Assembly (NCBI RefSeq): GCF_004115085.1
Contig: NZ_QXJP01000002.1
Span: forward strand, 124,001 to 188,000
Length of the DNA: 64,000 nucleotides
Source: Longirhabdus pacifica
Lineage (GTDB): Bacteria; Bacillota; Bacilli; Paenibacillales; DSM-105158
Reading direction: 5' to 3'
The notes under the pieces are model-generated. The model saw nothing but the letters and a program-made list of their open reading frames with translations, made no database searches and was not told the origin of the DNA. Of this stretch, positions 43,485-53,443 are shown piece after piece. Within the stretch, counting starts at the first letter, position 1; every line of letters starts with the position of its first letter. Made by a program: the position numbers and the translations under genes.

Positions 43485-45254
43485 CTATACACAGTATTGC
43501 TGTTTCGTAATCACCTGAGCTGCAATGTTGCGTTTTAACTCTACTAAATTGTCTGGTGTAAAGCGTGCCATTTTGCGAACGATAGACATTTGCGTATGCA
43601 AACTATCTCCTTCTTCCATCGCTGCTAAAGCGTGCTTTCCAACTTTCATCATTTCTTCGAACGTTTCTTGTATATATACTTGTGTCATCGCTACAGATAA
43701 GTAATCTTTACTGTCATCTTTTGCAAGTTGTTTCTTTGTGCGAAGCAATACACTTTCCATTGCAAAAGCAGAAATCATAAGATCGCTTATTGCGGCTAGT
43801 ATTTCCTGCTCTTTATCTAGTTTTTCACCGTATTTTTGTACGGCTAATCCACCAACCATTAAGAAGAGCTTCTTCACATTGTCTAGTAAATACGTTTCTT
43901 TACTTAACAATCCATCAAACACTTGTTGTGAACGGAATGATACAAGCTCTCCTTGCAATGCTTGTAATTTATTCATAAGAGGCAGTTCACCTTTTAATGC
44001 TTTTCTTACTAACGTTCCTGGAATAATGAGACGATTGATTTCGTTTGTTCCTTCAAAAATACGATTAATGCGAGCATCGCGGTACATTCTTTCAATTTTG
44101 TATTCTTGAATGAACCCAGAACCACCGTGTATTTGTACGCCTTCATCTACAATGAAATCCAAGGCTTCTGAACTAAACACCTTATTGATCGAGCATTCGA
44201 TAGCATAATCACCAATCGCTTTAGCATTTTTCATTTTATCTGTATCCGCAGGGTCCACCGCTTCTAGTGCATCATCTAGTAAACCAGAAGTGCGGTAAAA
44301 CATACTTTCAGTTACAAACGTTTTGATATTCATTTCTGCTAACTTACTTTGTATTAATGGGAATTTAGAAATTGGTCTTTTAAACTGCTCTCTTGTATTC
44401 GCAAATTCTGATGAAATGGAAATCGCTTCTTTGGAAGCACCTAAACATCCAGCTGCTAGTTTATAACGACCTAAATTTAAAATATTAAATGCAATCAGAT
44501 GACCTTTGCCTATTTCACCAAGTACATTTTCGACTGGCACTTTCATATCTTCAAAGTACAATGGGACCGTGGATGAACCTTTAATCCCCATCTTCTTCTC
44601 TTCTGCACCGATTTTAAAACCTTCATATTCTTTTTCCACAATAAAACCAGTGAACTTCTCTCCATCGATTTTTGCATAAACGATGAAAATATCAGCAAAT
44701 GCACCATTTGTAATGTACACTTTAGAACCGTTTAAAATGTAGTGCTGACCATCCTCTGAAAGCGTTGCTGTTGTTTTTGCTGCCATAGCATCAGATCCTG
44801 ATCCTGGTTCTGTTAAACAATACGCAGCTATTTTTTCGCCTGTAGCAAGTAACGGTAAATATTTTGCTTTTTGGTCATCGTTACCGAAGAAGATGATCGG
44901 TCCCGTACCGATACCTGTATGAGCACCTACGGATAAAGAAAAGGAAGCTGTTCTTGCCATCGTTTCGGCAATAATGCCCGAACTCACTTTATCTAATGCA
45001 AGACCACCGTATTCTTCCGGCACATCCGCACCTAACAATCCTAGTTCTCCCGCTTGACGCATCAATTGAACGGTGAGTTCGTAATCTAACTTTTCAATAT
45101 CTTCTTCCCTAGTTAAAATTTCACCTTCTAAAAAGTCTGCTGCTGTTTTCTTGAACATTTTCTGCTCGTCGGTAAAATCCTCAGGTGTTACAATATCATG
45201 TGGCTCTAAATTATCGATAATAAATGAGCCGCCTTTAAATAGTGTTTTTTCCAT
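43485..45254 (-). CDS. fadE: acyl-CoA dehydrogenase (FadE type, copy 2)
   Basis: A 589-residue acyl-CoA dehydrogenase with YCLTEPGSGSD and RMYRDARINRIFEGTNEINR, closely similar along its whole length to copy 1. The ATG at 45254 lies 6 bases after GGAGAGG. It is embedded in fadF-fadN-fadA-fadE as in the Bacillus fadNAE operon, so this copy is probably the ancestral-context one. Confidence 0.93.
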   Translation of the reverse strand: MEKTLFKGGSFIIDNLEPHDIVTPEDFTDEQKMFKKTAADFLEGEILTREEDIEKLDYELTVQLMRQAGELGLLGADVPEEYGGLALDKVSSGIIAETMARTASFSLSVGAHTGIGTGPIIFFGNDDQKAKYLPLLATGEKIAAYCLTEPGSGSDAMAAKTTATLSEDGQHYILNGSKVYITNGAFADIFIVYAKIDGEKFTGFIVEKEYEGFKIGAEEKKMGIKGSSTVPLYFEDMKVPVENVLGEIGKGHLIAFNILNLGRYKLAAGCLGASKEAISISSEFANTREQFKRPISKFPLIQSKLAEMNIKTFVTESMFYRTSGLLDDALEAVDPADTDKMKNAKAIGDYAIECSINKVFSSEALDFIVDEGVQIHGGSGFIQEYKIERMYRDARINRIFEGTNEINRLIIPGTLVRKALKGELPLMNKLQALQGELVSFRSQQVFDGLLSKETYLLDNVKKLFLMVGGLAVQKYGEKLDKEQEILAAISDLMISAFAMESVLLRTKKQLAKDDSKDYLSVAMTQVYIQETFEEMMKVGKHALAAMEEGDSLHTQMSIVRKMARFTPDNLVELKRNIAAQVITKQQYCV

Positions 45255-45278
45255 TTCGATCCTCTCCATTCTTTTTAT

Positions 45279-46460
45279 CTATGCTAATACTTCAAATACG
45301 CCTGCTGCTCCCATTCCTCCGCCAATACACATGCTTACAATACCGTAACCTCCGCCACGCTTTTGTAATTCGGAGATTAACGTACTCGTTAATTTGGAGC
45401 CAGTACAGCCTAATGGATGTCCTAGAGCAATTGCTCCACCGTTGACATTCACTTTGTTTTCATCTAATTCAAGTTCTCTCATAATATGCAAGCATTGAGA
45501 TGCAAACGCTTCGTTAATTTCAAAAAGATCAACATCTTCCAACTTGATGCCTGCCATTTCAACAGCTTTAGGTATAGCTTCTACTGGGCCTACACCCATA
45601 ATTTCTGGGTCTACACCTTTTACAGCAAACGAACGGAAAATAGCAAGTGGTTTCAGACCTAACTCATCTGCTTTTTTACGACTCATCATGACGACTGCAG
45701 CTGCTCCATCATTCATCTGAGAAGCATTTGCTGCTGTAACCGTTCCCCCTTGGGTGAATGCTGGTCTTAATTTTGATAGTGATTCCACGGAAGAATCAGG
45801 TCGTACCCCTTCATCCGTAGATACCGTCACTTCTTTTTTCCATGGTCTTCCTGTTTCATCTACACCTTTTTTAAACGTAGTAACAGGAATAATCTCTTCA
45901 TTAAATTTACCAGCTTCTATAGCAGCTGCTGCTTTTTGATGACTTCGAACGGAATAAGCGTCTTGGTCTTCTCTTGATATATAAAATCTATTCGCAACTT
46001 CCTCTGCAGTATGACCCATACTGATATACGTTTCTGGCATTTCTCTGATCATCGTAGGATGCGGAGCTAAATGGAATCCCGTCATCGGGACATGTGACAT
46101 ACTTTCCACACCACCTGCGATAATGCAATCTGCAAATCCTGCCATAATTCTTTCTGCTGCAAAGGCAATAGATTGCAATCCAGACGAACAAAATCGGTTA
46201 ATCGTGATCCCTGGCACTGTGGTAGGGAAGCCTGCATAAAGTGCAATATTTCTAGCAACATTTAACCCTTGCTCTCCCTCTGGCATCGCACAACCAAGAA
46301 TGACATCTTCTACATCTTCCTTCTTCAGCCCAGGAGTTCTTTCCATAACCCCTTCTAATACTGCTTTCCCTAAATCTTCAATACGTGTTTGTGCAAAGCT
46401 ACCTTTTTTTGCTTTACCCATGGGAGTTCTCCCCATGGAGACAATCACTGCTTCTTGCAT
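45279..46460 (-). CDS. fadA: acetyl-CoA acyltransferase (3-ketoacyl-CoA thiolase)
   Basis: A 393-residue thiolase. The nucleophilic Cys is in NRFCSSGLQ (~90), the His motif is GGAIALGHPLGCTG (~348), and the second Cys is in CIGGGMGAAG (~378). Length is normal. The ATG follows TAAGGAGGT. It catalyses the last step of the beta-oxidation spiral and lies 21 bp after fadN. Confidence 0.95.
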   Translation of the reverse strand: MQEAVIVSMGRTPMGKAKKGSFAQTRIEDLGKAVLEGVMERTPGLKKEDVEDVILGCAMPEGEQGLNVARNIALYAGFPTTVPGITINRFCSSGLQSIAFAAERIMAGFADCIIAGGVESMSHVPMTGFHLAPHPTMIREMPETYISMGHTAEEVANRFYISREDQDAYSVRSHQKAAAAIEAGKFNEEIIPVTTFKKGVDETGRPWKKEVTVSTDEGVRPDSSVESLSKLRPAFTQGGTVTAANASQMNDGAAAVVMMSRKKADELGLKPLAIFRSFAVKGVDPEIMGVGPVEAIPKAVEMAGIKLEDVDLFEINEAFASQCLHIMRELELDENKVNVNGGAIALGHPLGCTGSKLTSTLISELQKRGGGYGIVSMCIGGGMGAAGVFEVLA

Positions 46461-46481
46461 ATTTCTACCTCCTTAGCACCA

Positions 46482-48881
46482 TTAGTTTCTTAGCGGCTTG
46501 CGATTTTTTAACATGTACTCAATACGTTGTTGTGTTTTCACTTCTCCACACAGACTGAGGAATGCTTCACGTTCTAGATCTAGTAAATATTGCTCACTTA
46601 CTAAAGCGTTTTCAGGAGCATCTCCACCGCTTAAGATATGAGCAGTTTTACGAGCAATTAACGCATCATGCTCTGAAATATACTTACCATTTAACATTTG
46701 ATGGATAGCAGCTTCTAACACTGCTCTACCATTTTCCCCTACTACACGATGTAGGCTTTCCTTTTCAGGTATGAATCCAACTTGATCCATGTGCAATACG
46801 TTTTGCTTAGCTTGATAGATGAGTTGATCTTGATTCATTACCAACGTATCTTGCTTTCGAATGAAGCCTAGCTCTTTCAGTTCTGCACCGCTGGTCGATA
46901 CTTTTGCCATCGCTATTGTTTCAAATGCTTTGTTGATATAAGGTTGTAATTCAACATCCTTCACATTCGCTAATTGACCCATGCGAACGGCCATTTCTTT
47001 TGTTCCTCCACCAGCAGGTATGAGACCAACCCCGGCTTCCACTAGACCCATGTAAGTTTCTGAAGATCTTGTTATTTGGTGTGAATGCAAGCAAATTTCT
47101 GCTCCGCCACCAAGCGCCATGCGATGTGGTGCTGCTACAACTGGTTTTTTGGATTTTTTGAGCGTGAGCATGGACTGTTGGAAAAGATTAATCGTATAAT
47201 CGATGTCATCCCACTCTTCTTCTTGTGCATCCATTAGAAGTGCAACTAAGTTAGCACCGACACAGAAGTTTTTCGCTTCGTTGGCGATAACCATACCTTT
47301 GTAATTTTTTTCTATTTCTTTGACACTTTGTTGTACCATCATTAAAATATCGCCGCCGATAGCATTGTTTGGTGAATGGAACTCTAGACATACAACACCA
47401 TCACCAATGTCAACTAAGCTTGCTCCAGCATTGGACAATACCGTGCCATGTTTTGCTTTTGCTTCTTGCAGGGAAATCACATTCTCTTTTTCAGGAGCTT
47501 GTGTGTACTCCCCTTTGTTGAAATAGAACGTTTTGCCTGCGTCTTTTTTATAAAAAGTTTCATTTCCAGCAGCTATCCACTCTTTTACCCAAGTTGGAAC
47601 GGTTAAACCTTCCTCTTCCATTCTTGAGACAGAAGATTTCAAGCCTATTGCATCCCAAACTTCAAATGGACCTAACTCCCAATTGAAACCCCATTTCATC
47701 GCATTATCAATATCTTCGATGGTATCCGCAATTTCGCCTAGCTTTTCTGCTGCATAAAGCAACGTATTTTTTAGACCATTCCATGCCAAATCAGCATATT
47801 TGTCTTTTCCGTTTACCATCGTTCTAATTTTTCCAGCCACTGTTTTTTCTTGTTTTGCTGCTTGTATCACAGCTGAATTTACTTTTTTCTGTTCTTCGTA
47901 TTCAAATGTATCAAAGCGAAGTGCAAGGATTTGTTTTCCTTTTTCTGTTTTTACTTTTTTATAGAAACCTTGACCGGATTTTTGACCAATCCAGCCTCGC
48001 TCAACCAAATTCACTAACAATTGCGGTTCCATAAATTTTTGTTTTTCATTTTCATCAGGCAAGCTATCATGAACATTTTTAATCACATGTAAGAATGTAT
48101 CCAAACCAACGATGTCCATCGTGCGGAATGTTGCACTCTTCGGGCGGCCCATTAGTGGCCCAGTAACAGCATCCACATCTTCGACGGTGTATCCATTTTC
48201 TAAAATGCTGTGAAGTGCGGATGTCGAACCAAATGTACCAATTCTATTGGCGATAAAGTTTGGCGTATCTTTAGCGATAACGACACCTTTACCTAATTGC
48301 GTTTCCCCAACCCATTTCATGTTCTCTATTATTTCGGGCTTCGTTAATTTATTTGGAATAATTTCAAGCAATTTCATATAACGTGGTGGATTGAAGAAAT
48401 GTGTACCAAGGAAATGGCTTTTTAATTCATCAGAGCAATTGTTTGCGATTTCATTAATAGAAATTCCAGAAGTATTAGAACTTACAATAATGCCTGGTTT
48501 CCAGTGCTTCTCTATTTTTTCCATTACTTTTTGTTTAATGTCTAATCGTTCTGTGACCACTTCAATGATCCAATTTACTTCTGAAAATTTATCGGTATGA
48601 TCTTCTAAGTTCAAAGGTGTAATGCTATCCAAAACAGATTTAGTGAACAATGGGGACGGTTTTAATGTTTTGAGCCCCTCTATTCCTTGCATTACAATGC
48701 GGTTTCTTACCTTTGCATCTTCAAGTGTAAGACCGGCCTTTTTTTCTTTTTCATTCAGTTCATTTGGGACAATGTCATATAAATAACAATCAATTCCACA
48801 CCCTGCTAAGTGAGCAGCGATAGACGCTCCCATGACACCTGAACCAATTACCGCAGCTTTCTGAATACGCTGTTTTAACAT
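46482..48881 (-). CDS. fadN: bifunctional 3-hydroxyacyl-CoA dehydrogenase / enoyl-CoA hydratase FadN
   Basis: A 799-residue two-domain enzyme. The N-terminal half is a 3-hydroxyacyl-CoA dehydrogenase with the NAD loop VIGSGVMGASIAAHLAG (~11-27) and HFFNPPRYMKLLE. The C-terminal third is an enoyl-CoA hydratase fold with the oxyanion region AAPHRMALGGGAEICLH. The domain order is that of Bacillus FadN, the reverse of E. coli FadB. The ATG lies 7 bp inside the fadF stop, so translation is coupled. Confidence 0.94.
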   Translation of the reverse strand: MLKQRIQKAAVIGSGVMGASIAAHLAGCGIDCYLYDIVPNELNEKEKKAGLTLEDAKVRNRIVMQGIEGLKTLKPSPLFTKSVLDSITPLNLEDHTDKFSEVNWIIEVVTERLDIKQKVMEKIEKHWKPGIIVSSNTSGISINEIANNCSDELKSHFLGTHFFNPPRYMKLLEIIPNKLTKPEIIENMKWVGETQLGKGVVIAKDTPNFIANRIGTFGSTSALHSILENGYTVEDVDAVTGPLMGRPKSATFRTMDIVGLDTFLHVIKNVHDSLPDENEKQKFMEPQLLVNLVERGWIGQKSGQGFYKKVKTEKGKQILALRFDTFEYEEQKKVNSAVIQAAKQEKTVAGKIRTMVNGKDKYADLAWNGLKNTLLYAAEKLGEIADTIEDIDNAMKWGFNWELGPFEVWDAIGLKSSVSRMEEEGLTVPTWVKEWIAAGNETFYKKDAGKTFYFNKGEYTQAPEKENVISLQEAKAKHGTVLSNAGASLVDIGDGVVCLEFHSPNNAIGGDILMMVQQSVKEIEKNYKGMVIANEAKNFCVGANLVALLMDAQEEEWDDIDYTINLFQQSMLTLKKSKKPVVAAPHRMALGGGAEICLHSHQITRSSETYMGLVEAGVGLIPAGGGTKEMAVRMGQLANVKDVELQPYINKAFETIAMAKVSTSGAELKELGFIRKQDTLVMNQDQLIYQAKQNVLHMDQVGFIPEKESLHRVVGENGRAVLEAAIHQMLNGKYISEHDALIARKTAHILSGGDAPENALVSEQYLLDLEREAFLSLCGEVKTQQRIEYMLKNRKPLRN

Positions 48882-51043
48882 TCAATGACCTCCTCCTTCT
48901 TATCGGTTGCTGGTTTTTCACCCCATATTGAAAGGGCAAGTATTTCAGCGATGTCTTTTGCAGATATATCTTCTTCTACTTCTTTCACCTTGGCTCCATC
49001 TTCCATCATTGTTAAACAATAAGGGCAAGCAGAGCTAATCATGGATGGTTCTACTTCCATTGCCTGTTCAAATCTAGCAATGTTGACACGCTTTCCAAGC
49101 GTTTCTTCCATCCACATCATGCCTCCACCAGCTCCACAGCACATACTTGTTTCGTGGCTGCGTTCCATTTCCACCAATGTAACACCTGGAATGGCTCTTA
49201 AAATATCTCTTGGAGCTTCGTATGTGTCATTGTAGCGGCCTAAGTAGCAGGAGTCATGATAAGTTATAGTTTCATTCACTTCAAATTTAGGTACTAATTT
49301 ACCTTCTTGAAGTAACTGAGCTAACAATTCCGAGTGATGCAATACCTCTGCCTTCAAACCGAAATCAGGATACTCATTTTTGAGCGCATGATACGTATGA
49401 GGACAGGTGGTTACGATTTTCTTTACATCGTATTTTTCGAATACAGAAATGTTTTCTTCGCATAATTGCTGGAATAAGAATTCATTTCCCATTCTACGAG
49501 GTGTGTCACCTGAATTTTTTTCTTCATTGCCCAAAACAGCAAAATTCACTCCTGCCTCGTGAAGTAACTTAGTAAATGACTTTGTTACTTTTTGAGTTCT
49601 TGGGTCATATGAGCCCATCGAACCGACAAAGAACAATATATCAAAATCAGGGTTTTCTTTTACTGTAGGTACAGTATTAGATGGTGCTTCTTCTTGGAAA
49701 CTTTCTATCCATTTAGATCGTTCTTTTCGGTTGATACCCCATGGATTACCTTGTCGTTCGATATTCTGCATCGCTCTTTGTCCGTCGGACGGCATATTAC
49801 CGGACATCATCACTAAATGTCTTCTCATATCAATGATTTTATCCACGTGTTCATTCCCCACTGGACATTGCTCTTCACAGTTTCGACAAGATGTACATGA
49901 CCATAATTCTGATTCAGTCATTACGTCACCAATGAGCTGAATATTGTGCACATCCAAATCTTTCTTTACCCATGATTTTTTTTGTGCACCCATCGTATAA
50001 TCAATATTTGTTATTTTAGGATCTTTCCAACCATCCATCTCCAACTGATGTTCTTCTTCTACTGTGTGAACACCTGAGGTATCACCTGCAAAAGCCCATG
50101 GAGATTTTTTTGTAACAGCTTCCCCTTTTTCCGTAAGATGATCTCTCATCTTCATTAGCATATGCATAGGAGAAAGCATCTTCCCTGTGCTAGATGCTGG
50201 ACATACATTTGTACATCTACCGCACTCTACACAAGCGTATAAGTCTAAGAGTTGTTTTTGTGTAAAGTCTTCAATCTTCTCTACACCATACGATTCAACT
50301 TCTTCATTTTCGAAATCAATTTTTTCAAGTTTTCCAACTGGTCCTGTACGCTGATAAAGCATATTAACTGGTCCAGTAATAAGATGAAAATGCTTTGATT
50401 GTGGGACATAGATCAGAAATGCTAGTAATATAAGCAAATGAGCCCACCATGAAACATAAAAACCTATATTGATTGCTAACTCTGGTAGTCCTTGCAACAT
50501 GACCAGCAACGCGGATGTTACAGGTACGTGCCACATAAACTCTTCTCCCATGCGAATTCTATCAAATGTAAGCGTAAACACAACAGAAAGCATAAGGAAG
50601 AAAATAAAAAATAAAACAAGACTTGGTTTCCAGCCTCTTTTTAACCTGGAAAGCTGTTCGATGTACCTACGATAACCACCGTATCCTACGGCCAGTAAGA
50701 TTAAAACAACCGTAATTTCTTGCATACTAGCGAAAATTTCATAAGCTAGTTTCGGCATTGGCAAATGTGTATTGAATATTCCTCTTACAATGATGTCTAA
50801 AGCTCCGAATTGCAAAATAATAAAACCATAAAAGATAAAAACGTGCATGATTCCACTCTTTTTATCTTTCAGTAACTTTTTTTGTCCAAATACGTTGGTG
50901 ATGAATACGTCTATCGTTTTCCTCTTCTCTACTTTCTGCCCCATCTGAACGAAAGCGAATCTTGCACGTACTACTTTCACAAATATCGCTACAGCAGCTA
51001 AAGTAACAAGAGCAAACAGTATAGTATGGAGTGCACTAAGCAT
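48875..51043 (-). CDS. fadF: iron-sulfur membrane oxidoreductase FadF (HdrD-like)
   Basis: A 722-residue protein. The N-terminal ~230 residues contain about six membrane helices of NarI-like type. Two [4Fe-4S] motifs follow (CVECGRCTNVCP ~275 and CTSCRNCEEQCP ~385), then two CCG-type cysteine-rich domains (CYLGRYND and CCGAGGGMMW). It corresponds to B. subtilis FadF. A likely role is to pass electrons from ETF to menaquinone during fatty-acid oxidation, which is inferred from family and the neighbouring etfBA genes. The ATG follows GAGGAGG. It is the first gene of the operon. Confidence 0.9.
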   Translation of the reverse strand: MLSALHTILFALVTLAAVAIFVKVVRARFAFVQMGQKVEKRKTIDVFITNVFGQKKLLKDKKSGIMHVFIFYGFIILQFGALDIIVRGIFNTHLPMPKLAYEIFASMQEITVVLILLAVGYGGYRRYIEQLSRLKRGWKPSLVLFFIFFLMLSVVFTLTFDRIRMGEEFMWHVPVTSALLVMLQGLPELAINIGFYVSWWAHLLILLAFLIYVPQSKHFHLITGPVNMLYQRTGPVGKLEKIDFENEEVESYGVEKIEDFTQKQLLDLYACVECGRCTNVCPASSTGKMLSPMHMLMKMRDHLTEKGEAVTKKSPWAFAGDTSGVHTVEEEHQLEMDGWKDPKITNIDYTMGAQKKSWVKKDLDVHNIQLIGDVMTESELWSCTSCRNCEEQCPVGNEHVDKIIDMRRHLVMMSGNMPSDGQRAMQNIERQGNPWGINRKERSKWIESFQEEAPSNTVPTVKENPDFDILFFVGSMGSYDPRTQKVTKSFTKLLHEAGVNFAVLGNEEKNSGDTPRRMGNEFLFQQLCEENISVFEKYDVKKIVTTCPHTYHALKNEYPDFGLKAEVLHHSELLAQLLQEGKLVPKFEVNETITYHDSCYLGRYNDTYEAPRDILRAIPGVTLVEMERSHETSMCCGAGGGMMWMEETLGKRVNIARFEQAMEVEPSMISSACPYCLTMMEDGAKVKEVEEDISAKDIAEILALSIWGEKPATDKKEEVIEC

Positions 51044-51618
51044 CTGGTTTCCTCCTCATTCTCTAAGCAATAGTACAACAACTACGGCAAATTACTCAGT
51101 CACCCACTTTCTGTATTTAGTTTTCCAAAAATAACTTTCACTACTTGTTCATAGATTTATGACAATTTGTTGACCACCTCCTAAATATATTATATACCAT
51201 ATTGAAAGACAAATTCCTCTAATTTTTTAAAAAAAAATGAATTGGTCAACTAGTCTATTAATTTAGAATATCATACAGTTGCGATTTATAGCAGTGAAGT
51301 ATGTGCTGCTATGTAAGCGTTTTACTCCATATTTTTTAAATCATGATATGTATTTTGCTTCAAAAAAAATTTTTCTTGTTTTCTTTCCATTTTTCAACAA
51401 AAAAAGTAGAGTAAAGCATTAATTTCATGTTATTAGGTTTTTTTGACTCTTTCTTTTGGGTTCAATTCATTAAATAATTATGCTATGATGTAAACAAGTA
51501 TGATATTTTTCATATTCTTTGATTAGTTTCATGATACTTTTCACTTTTACGTCATCAAAGTATTATGAAATTATAGAAATTTTAAAAAAATACACTTTGA
51601 CGAGAGGAGTTGTAAGAT
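51044..51618. promoter_or_regulatory. divergent fadF / etfB intergenic region
   Basis: This 575-bp AT-rich stretch has no credible gene. It holds a minus-strand -10 TATAAT near 51190-51195 with a poor -35. On either side are inverted copies of TTGGTCAAC (51243-51251) and GTTGACCA (51169-51176). A cre-like element matching 12 of 14 positions lies at 51312-51325. For etfB a TATGAT (51484-51489) with TTCAAT 17 bases upstream is the best plus-strand promoter. No FadR-type palindrome was recognised with confidence. Confidence 0.4.
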
Positions 51619-52383
51619 TTGAACATTTTCGTATTGCTCAAACAAACTTTTGACACGGAAGAACATGTTCGAATTGAAAGCGGTGTCATAGCAGATGACG
51701 ATGTAAAATTCGTTATCAACCCTTACGATGAATATGCCGTAGAGGAAGCCGTGCAAATCAAGGATGATTTAGGAGGAAAAGTAACGATTGTGAGCATTGG
51801 CCCAGATCGCAGTGAAGAAGCACTGAGAACTGCTTTAGCTATGGGCGCAGATGAAGCGGTACTTATAGATCCTGAAGATTATCAATTAGATGAACATAGT
51901 TATTCTAAAATTTTACACGCTTACTTAAAAGATCAATCTGTAGATTTGATTATAGGTGGGTTTTTCTCGGTTGACCAAGGTTCTGGTCAAGTTGCGATTC
52001 GCTTAGCTCACTTACTGGACATTCCACACGTCTCAGCTATTACTGAATTGAATGTAGAGGAAGGAAAAGCAACAGCAAAGAGAGATGCTGAAGGGGATAC
52101 TGAAACAGTTCAAGTTGCCCTACCTGCACTTTTTACTGCACAACAAGGATTAAATGAACCTAGATATCCTTCTTTACCAGGAATTATGAAAGCAAAAAAG
52201 AAACCTCTTCAACGTTTAATGTTGGATGAGCTTGGCATAGATGAGATTTCAGGCAAAACAGTATCAACAGAAATTACTTCACCTCCTTCCAGAAAAGCTG
52301 GGGAGATATTACAAGGAGAAGTTGAAGAGCAAGTAGAGCAATTAATTGCTAAATTAAAAGAAGACAAGGTCTTAAATACTTAA
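51619..52383 (+). CDS. etfB: electron transfer flavoprotein beta subunit
   Basis: A 254-residue EtfB with the family features ALAMGADEAVLI and the signature region VALPALFTAQQGLNEPRYPS. The start is a TTG at 51619, nine bases after GAGAGGAG. It lies 13 bp before etfA. The EtfBA dimer takes electrons from acyl-CoA dehydrogenases encoded on the opposite strand. Confidence 0.95.
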   Translation: MNIFVLLKQTFDTEEHVRIESGVIADDDVKFVINPYDEYAVEEAVQIKDDLGGKVTIVSIGPDRSEEALRTALAMGADEAVLIDPEDYQLDEHSYSKILHAYLKDQSVDLIIGGFFSVDQGSGQVAIRLAHLLDIPHVSAITELNVEEGKATAKRDAEGDTETVQVALPALFTAQQGLNEPRYPSLPGIMKAKKKPLQRLMLDELGIDEISGKTVSTEITSPPSRKAGEILQGEVEEQVEQLIAKLKEDKVLNT

Positions 52384-52396
52384 GGGAGGTTATGTT

Positions 52397-53362
52397 ATGG
52401 CGAAAACGTTTTTAGTCATTGCGGAAGCAAGAGAAGGTAATCTTCGACAGATTTCACTCGAAGCTTTAGGCGCGGCACATCAATCAAAGAATGATGATGA
52501 CAAAGTTGCCGTATTGCTAGTAGGACATCAGATTACTACACTAGCACAGTCGCTTTCAGCAGCAAATGAAGTGTACAGCATCGATCATCCGGACTTGCAA
52601 AATTATACACCTGATCACTATTACCAAGCATTGATGCAAGTCATTAATCAAATTAAACCAAATGCCATTTATTTTGGCCATACCGCTATCGGTAGAGATT
52701 TGGCTCCTAAAATCGCAGCGGAACTGGACGCAGGACAAATCTCTGACGTTACTTCTATTGAGAAAAATGGTGATGACGTTTTATTTACTAGACCAATTTA
52801 TGCTGGTAAAGCTTTTGAAACTCGTAAATTTAGTGCTGAACCTTGGGTGGTTACTTTCCGACCAAACAATATTGCTAAAGCAGAAGCAAGTTTAGAAAGT
52901 GAATTTCATGAATTAGATTATGCAGCAAGCTCTGCTAGACATCAAGTACAAGATGTGGTGTATAAAAAAGCAGGAGCTATTGATTTATCCGAAGCAAATG
53001 TGATTATTTCAGGAGGCCGTGGAGTAAAGAGTGAGCAAGGTTTTGAACCTTTGCAAAAACTCGCTGACTTATTGGGTGGTGCAGTCGGAGCCTCTCGTGG
53101 TGCTTGTGATGCAGAATATTGCGATTACTCTCTGCAAATTGGTCAAACAGGTAAAGTCGTTACCCCGGACTTATATATTGCTTGCGGCATTAGTGGAGCC
53201 ATACAGCATTTAGCTGGAATGAGTCAATCCAAAGTCATTGTAGCTGTCAATAAAGATGCAGAAGCACCTATTTTTCAAGTTGCTGACTATGGGATTGTAG
53301 GAGACTTGTTTGATATTGTACCATTACTACAAGAAAAACTAGAAAAAGAATTGGTGAAGTAA
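52397..53362 (+). CDS. etfA: electron transfer flavoprotein alpha subunit
   Basis: A 321-residue EtfA. The C-terminal FAD-binding domain shows VIISGGRGVKSEQGF, GAVGASRGACDAEYC and LYIACGISGAIQHLAGMSQS. The ATG follows GGGAGG. A strong bidirectional terminator follows the gene. Confidence 0.96.
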   Translation: MAKTFLVIAEAREGNLRQISLEALGAAHQSKNDDDKVAVLLVGHQITTLAQSLSAANEVYSIDHPDLQNYTPDHYYQALMQVINQIKPNAIYFGHTAIGRDLAPKIAAELDAGQISDVTSIEKNGDDVLFTRPIYAGKAFETRKFSAEPWVVTFRPNNIAKAEASLESEFHELDYAASSARHQVQDVVYKKAGAIDLSEANVIISGGRGVKSEQGFEPLQKLADLLGGAVGASRGACDAEYCDYSLQIGQTGKVVTPDLYIACGISGAIQHLAGMSQSKVIVAVNKDAEAPIFQVADYGIVGDLFDIVPLLQEKLEKELVK

Positions 53363-53400
53363 CCACCATTTCTAAGCTTACACAATAAAAAAGATATAAA

Positions 53401-53434
53401 AAAAAGATGAAGCTGATGGCTTCATCTTTTTTTT
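53401..53434. terminator. bidirectional terminator between etfA and the chemoreceptor gene
   Basis: AAAAAGATGAAGC / GGCTTCATCTTTTT hairpin with A and T runs on both sides. Confidence 0.88.
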
Positions 53435-53443
53435 TATGATTTT

